Shown here one piece after another: positions 59,071 through 64,000 of a stretch of DNA of 64,000 bases. Position 1 is the stretch's first letter. The number at the start of each line of letters is the position of its first letter. The DNA comes from Homalodisca vitripennis (lineage: Eukaryota; Arthropoda; Insecta; Hemiptera; Cicadellidae): positions 2,817,001-2,881,000 of the forward strand of contig NC_060214.1 in assembly GCF_021130785.1 (NCBI RefSeq), written 5' to 3'. The translations under genes and the position numbers were made by a program. A model generated the notes under the pieces. The model did no database searches, was not told the origin of the DNA, and was given only the letters and a program-made list of their open reading frames with translations.

Positions 59071-59538
59071 TATTTTATAAAACCTTTCTCTTTTATTGCA
59101 TCTTAAATTCAAAGCAGCATAATATTATATATAACGCTGTATGTGGTTCTTGTTGTTTTGGTTTTTATGGTAATTAATGCTTTACATGTATCACACCTTG
59201 GTATTTGTATTTATCATCTCACTGTGCATGTTATGGATGTATTTCTTGCCATTTGTCAGAATATTCTTTTGTAATGACTTGTGAAAATAGATTGACTGTT
59301 GCATAAATAAATAAGTGATTCCGAAAGTTGAAAAACTATTTAAGACCAGTGAAGGCCAAGATTCCACAGTGTAAGGTGCGATTTTATGGAATCGATTTAC
59401 AGCTCTCTATAATGTAATATCCACTAGCTATTCAAAGGATCGGACCCGAACAGTCAGTAAAAATGTCATAGCATAATTCTGGAACAGTATTCACTAAAGT
59501 TTCTTACATGTACACTTATTTTACTGGTACTTTATCGT
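59071..59538. other. No gene recognised
   Basis: A+T-rich spacer between the Helitron and the satellite. Confidence 0.4.
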
Positions 59539-61215
59539 TTTTGGTAGTGAGAGCGATGGAGGGATCAGAGGTCGAGAGTAGCAGAAGCACTAAGAGACAG
59601 AAGAGATACACCCTGGGGTTAGAATGAGACTGCAGGTGACTGAGACTATTACAGGACTGATTGGTAGTGAAGAGACGGAGGGAACAGAGATCGAGAGTAG
59701 CAGAACCACTAACAAACAGAAGAGATACACCCCTGAGGTTAGAATGCGGCTGAACGGGACTAGGACTAATACGGATTGATTGGTAGTGAGAGCGATGGAG
59801 GATCAGCGGTCGAGAGTAGCAAAAGCACTAACAGACAGAAGAGATACACCCTGGGGTTAGAATGAGGCTGAACAGGACTAGGACTAATACGGATTGATTG
59901 GTAGTGAGAGCGATGAAGGGATCAGAGATTGAGAGTAGCAAAAGCACTAAGAGACAGAAGAGATATACCCTGGGGTTAGAATGAGGCTGATCGGGACTAA
60001 AACTAATACGGATTGATTGGTAGTGAGAGCGATGGAGGATCAGCGGTCGAGAGTAGCAAAAGCACTAACAGACAGAAGAGATACACCCTGGGGTTAGAAT
60101 GAGGCTGAACAGGACTAGGACTAATACGGATTGATTGGTAGTGAGAGCGATGGAGGATCAGAGGTCGAGAGTAGCAGAAGCACTAAGAGACAGAAGAGAT
60201 ACACCCTGGGTTTAAAATGCGGCTGAAGACGGCTGGGACTAGTACAGATTGATTGGTAGTGAGAGCGCTGGAGAGATCAGAGATCGAGAGTAGCAGAACT
60301 ACTAACAGACAGAAGAAATACACTCTGAGGTTAGAATGCGGCTGAACGGGACTAGAACTAATACGGATTGATTGGTAGTGAGAGCGATGGAGGGATCACA
60401 GGTCGAGAATAGCAGAAGCACTAAGAGACAGAAGAGATACACTCTGGGGTTGGAATGAGACTGCAGGCGACTGAGACTATTACAGATTGATTGGTAGTGA
60501 AGAGACGGAGGGATCAGAGATCGAGAGTAGCAGAACCACTAACAAACAGAAGAAATACATCCTGGGTTTAAAATGCGGCTGAAGACGGCTGGGACTAGTA
60601 CAGATTGATTGGTAGTGAGAGCGATGGAGAGATCAGAGATCGAGAGTAGCAGAACTACTAACAGACAGAAGAAATACACTCTGAGGTTAGAATGCGGCTG
60701 AACGGGACTAGAACTAATACGGATTGATTGGTAGTGAGAGCGATGGAGGGATCACAGGTCGAGAATAGCAGAAGCACTAAGAGACAGAAGAGATACACTC
60801 TGGGGTTGGAATGAGACTGCAGGCGACTGAGACTATTACAGATTGATTGGTAGTGAAGAGACGGAGGGATCAGAGATCGAGAGTAGCAGAACCACTAACA
60901 AACAGAAGAGATACATCCTGGGTTTAAAATGCGGCTGAAGACGGCTGGGACTAGTACAGATTGATTGGTAGTGAGAGCGATGGATGGATCAGAGATCGAG
61001 AGTAGCAGAACCACTACCCGACAAGAGATACACCCTGAGGTTAAAATGCGATGAATGGGACTAGGACCACTAAAACAGATTGATTGGTAGTGAGATCGAT
61101 GGAGGGATCAGAGGTCGAGAGTAGCAGAAGCACTAAGAGTCAGAAGAGATACACCCTGGAGTTAGAATGAGACTGCAGGCGATTGGGTCTAGTACAGAAT
61201 GGTTGGTAGTGGGTG
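59539..61215 (+). repeat. ~119-bp satellite, 14 units, with higher-order repeats
   Basis: TTGGTAGTGAGAGCGATGGA begins most units, followed by GATCAGAGGTCGAGAGTAGC, AGACAGAAGAGATACACCCT and GGTTAGAATG.GGCTGAA. Successive TTGGTAGTG starts are 118-120 bp apart (59541, 59661, 59780, 59898, 60017, 60135...). A three-unit block of about 358 bp at 60247-60605 is repeated almost exactly at 60606-60964. A two-unit pattern of about 237 bp is repeated at 59776-60250. Confidence 0.93.
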
Positions 61216-62189
61216 GTACGGCAGTTATCAGAAGTAGGTCACGTCATTATCCGAGTTAAATATCATATTAAAATATTTAATATCATATGAACTAAAAATC
61301 TTTTAAGCTGTACATGACACAGTATGCAATAATGTCCAATAATTAGAAATAGTCATGCATAAACGACAAATATTAAAAAAAATGGAGGTGCTAAAACAGT
61401 TATCTTAAATCCTATTATGTAAAGGATTATCCAGAACCAAACTTTTGAATAAAGTCCGTAACTATTTTTAATACCCGAAATTCAAAATTAGTTGATTCAT
61501 ATCAATCATTCACATAATTCATATAATGATATCATTTTCCTATTTATTTCTAGTTTTATAAATTATATTTAAACCATCCTTTATTTATAATAGAGGTTAT
61601 AGTTATAGTTTACAAATTTCAACAGAAAATGTTATTATTTTGAATTAACAAAAAATACCACCTAACATTAAACACACTGCTTTGTTGGTGTTGACACTGT
61701 TACACGGCTAACTTTCAAAGGTTTTACAACCCTGCTTGTATACATATTTGGACATTAAAACATTTCAGAATTTAAAGTTTGTTGGTTGTTTTATCTCTAT
61801 CAAACGTGGGATTAAATACCATCTGTTATTTTAATATATATCAAAGAAAGTCTGTACGATTTTAACAATGGATGTGTCACCTAACAGTAACAATGTGATG
61901 TGAATTAGTTTTATTATAGTAGAGAATTTATAGCATGACCGGTGACTTCGAGATGCGCCGTAGGCAAAGACGGAACTAAAGTGGTGGGGGTTGGAGCGGC
62001 TCAGTCTGTTGCCGTATTTTAGCCTTGTGAACTTCGGTCTCCAGTCTTCTATACGTGCCACCCAAAAAACATTCGCTTGTGCCAATTTTACGAGTTGTAA
62101 TACAATTTGTGAATTAATTGCGTTGTGCTCATTACGTTTTAAGTAAAGAGTTTGAGATAGATCATAATGTAACAAGTAAAATTGGAGGT
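61216..62189. other. No gene recognised
   Basis: A+T-rich up to 61915. 61920-62110 is richer in G+C and immediately precedes the transposase fragment, so it may be that element's 5' region. Confidence 0.4.
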
Positions 62190-62490
62190 AGAAAGGTTAT
62201 ACACGGCCAAGCAAGAGAAGTGCTTCCCATTTTATGAAACGGGAAGCAGAAACCAACACACATAAATTTGAAGAAAGTTAACAGCGTGTCGTAGAGGCAA
62301 CTGGAATTTCTGAAAGTACGCTGAGACGAATTTTGAAGGAGGAAAAAAAAATATGTCCAATTGGCAATTCTTTTAGTACGCCCAACAAAGTAAGAAAACG
62401 CAAACATACTAAAAGTAATCTGGACAATTTTGATTTGGGTGTAGTTCGAAGAACAATAAATAATTTTCATCGACAACGGGGTTTTATTAT
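62190..62490 (+). pseudogene. N-terminal helix-turn-helix part of a transposase-like gene
   Basis: GRKVIHGQAREV (62188-62225) is in one frame. FMKREAETNTHKFEES follows in the next frame, then an in-frame TAA, and then the same frame continues QRVVEATGISESTLRRILKE (an HTH with the 'GIS-ST--RI' recognition-helix pattern), PNKVRKRK and LDNFDLGVVRRTINNFH. From memory this order resembles N-terminal domains of transposase-like proteins that are multicopy in aphids and other insects. Similarity ends abruptly at about 62475, with no DDE catalytic part. One frameshift, one stop and truncation make it a dead fragment. Confidence 0.6.
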
Positions 62491-62956
62491 GTTAACTATT
62501 GCGTGTGGATCGTTGGCGTTATTGTTATTTTAAGTATACATCATTAAATTAACTTGATACAAGTTGGTAGATAAAACAGAGTTTTTTTCTTATTCTACTG
62601 TGTATAGTGACAAATTAGTTTAACCAGTTTTATAATAATTTTTAATTTAGCAGCTAGGCTATGTCAGTTGCAAATTTTGTAGTGTACTATAATTGTATCT
62701 ACTATCGTAAATCCTGAAGCTTACACAGTTAGTATATGATAAATTGAATTTTAATGGCTAACAAAGCGTAACAATTACGATTCTGAACTGTTGTCGTCGT
62801 TGGAGATGAAGAATAATATAAATTCCTACCCTTTCCCAATTTATGAAACCCTTTCTTACCACCAGGTATCTCTACTGCGAACTCATCAAGAAGGGTGAGC
62901 TATGAACACAATTTCGGCAGAACATAGTCATTGTTAAGATCACGTACATCCGGTCC
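62491..62956. other. No gene recognised
   Basis: A+T-rich, no supported feature. Confidence 0.4.
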
Positions 62957-63118
62957 CAATATTTCCAAGATTTCCTGTATTGAATTCCCCATCATAAAAG
63001 TCCGTCGCCGTAACCTCAAAAGAGTCTAGAAATGTTCAAATATTCTCAAGGTCTCCTATACTAAATTGCTCATCATAAAAGACCACCGTGGTAAGAACAT
63101 AAGGGTCTAGAAATGTTG
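62957..63118. repeat. ~80-bp tandem repeat, two copies
   Basis: Units share 'TC.AAG.T.TCCT.TA.T.AATT', then CATCATAAAAG.CC, then GGGTCTAGAAATGTT or GAGTCTAGAAATGTT. The two copies run from about 62957 and 63038 and are clearly diverged. Confidence 0.7.
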
Positions 63119-63133
63119 GCAAACACTACAATA

Positions 63134-63169
63134 TTCGGCTCCCGCCACCACTATGAGCCGGGAGCCGAA
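63134..63169. repeat. G+C-rich 11-bp-arm hairpin
   Basis: TTCGGCTCCCG (63134-63144) and CGGGAGCCGAA (63159-63169) are exact reverse complements around a 14-nt loop. Stable for this A+T-rich context; no element end identified. Confidence 0.65.
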
Positions 63170-64000
63170 AACTCTCAGTAGGGTTAGTAGCACCGTATTC
63201 CCTCCCCTACTTTAGATTGTGCCCCCACGCGCTCAACTCCTCCACTCCTCACGCGCATCCCACCAGTCATGCTATAACTTCCCTAGAGTACTATTGGGCA
63301 GTTGGTATTTACAGGGTGAGTTTTAAGTCCCTTCCCCCCTATTTTTTTTTTTAAACCGTATAAGTTAGGAGGTTTAAAACTCCGTACATATTCGTTAGAC
63401 CTAAATATCTTGTTTTTCATGGGTTCATTGACTCTCCACCTCCAATGGGGGACGGTCCACGAGGAGTAAGCCGAGATTCCTTAAATGTGAGCATAGGTTG
63501 ATATGCACATCAAATTAAAGGTCTCTGTAAGTAGAATACAATGCCGCAAACCGGACCTCAAAAGGTTCATCCTAATGAAAATTACAAAGTGTTAAAATGT
63601 ACAAAATAGTAATGTGTTATTATCTGCGTTTTATCGCGCAACTTTTTTAAAAGTTCATTTCAAAACAATTTTTTCTATTGCTGTTTATTCTTCAAAAGAA
63701 ACTTTATTTTGTTGTGTTTAATAATATTAAGGGATCACTGGAAGTCCGAGATCTAGGAGTTAACTAAAGGATTTAATAAGAAGTCGATCATGTGATGTGT
63801 CGTTTAACATTGCCTTTTAACGCTGGAAACGGTGCTACAATCTGAATTAAAAAATGGATAATTCGTAATTTTGTTAATAATAATTTTGTACAGAATCAGT
63901 GGTCTGCATTTTGAATGTAATCTTTGACATAGTCCCTGTGTCGTTGTAAAAGTGAAAGTTGTTTGTTATCTGGGTATTCTCAGAGACTTGTTATGTTTGG
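63170..64000. other. No gene recognised
   Basis: G+C-richer to about 63260, then A+T-rich to the window end. No supported feature. Confidence 0.4.

Noticed and set aside
1..64000. tRNA or rRNA genes
   Set aside because: I saw no convincing B-box plus acceptor-stem arrangement or rRNA core sequence. A covariance scan could still find a divergent one.

Overview
The window looks like intergenic or intronic DNA of an arthropod, most likely an insect. It is strongly A+T-rich, has no operon-like gene packing, and is filled with relics of several eukaryotic transposon classes, satellite arrays and simple repeats. A hemipteran host is possible from the flavour of the retroelements, but that is only an impression. 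I see no rRNA, tRNA, CRISPR array, bacterial gene or virus. The only sequence resembling a host protein-coding exon is a 231-bp minus-strand block at 57471-57701 with a clear splice acceptor.

Layout. 1-9000: A+T-rich DNA with hairpins (2513-2549, 3568-3702, 5292-5496, 8617-9010), short dispersed retroelement 3'-end motifs, and duplicated blocks (about 4260-5130 and 7110-8430). 9011-9750: the C-terminal end of a non-LTR reverse transcriptase. 10490-16000: tandem repeats and an inverted pair of dispersed repeats. 17505-23020: a 110-120 bp satellite array interrupted by a complete-ended 3.1-kb piggyBac element with TTAA target duplication, matching terminal inverted repeats and a transposase gene broken in three places. 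23888-25640: an 18-bp and a 19-bp minisatellite.

27740-42837: a degraded minus-strand LINE, inside which begins a direct tandem duplication of about 6.05 kb (copy A 28355-34407, copy B 34408-42837). Each copy holds a 155-bp TATA-containing tandem array, a degenerate Penelope-like reverse transcriptase on the minus strand, and a CA microsatellite. Copy B carries three insertions that A lacks: a 5'-truncated LINE of about 2 kb, a 157-bp segment, and a 207-bp element with a TTTGAA-type tail. Their combined length accounts for the size difference.

43390-54550: a 103-bp repeat, an unexplained G+C-rich island (43790-44160), an internally deleted minus-strand LINE with a zinc-knuckle ORF1 joined to the thumb/RNase H end of ORF2 (44620-47614), a plus-strand endonuclease-bearing LINE relic (48590-51065), and a minus-strand LINE relic (53235-54545). 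57471-57701: the candidate host exon. 58173-59070: a non-autonomous Helitron. 59539-61215: a 119-bp minisatellite with higher-order structure. 62190-62490: the N-terminal helix-turn-helix part of a transposase-like gene.

No set of genes here works together as a pathway. The biology is genome dynamics: nested insertions, satellite homogenisation, tandem duplication, and retroelement RNAs with hammerhead-like or stem-loop 3' ends. All assignments come from reading translations and repeats by eye.
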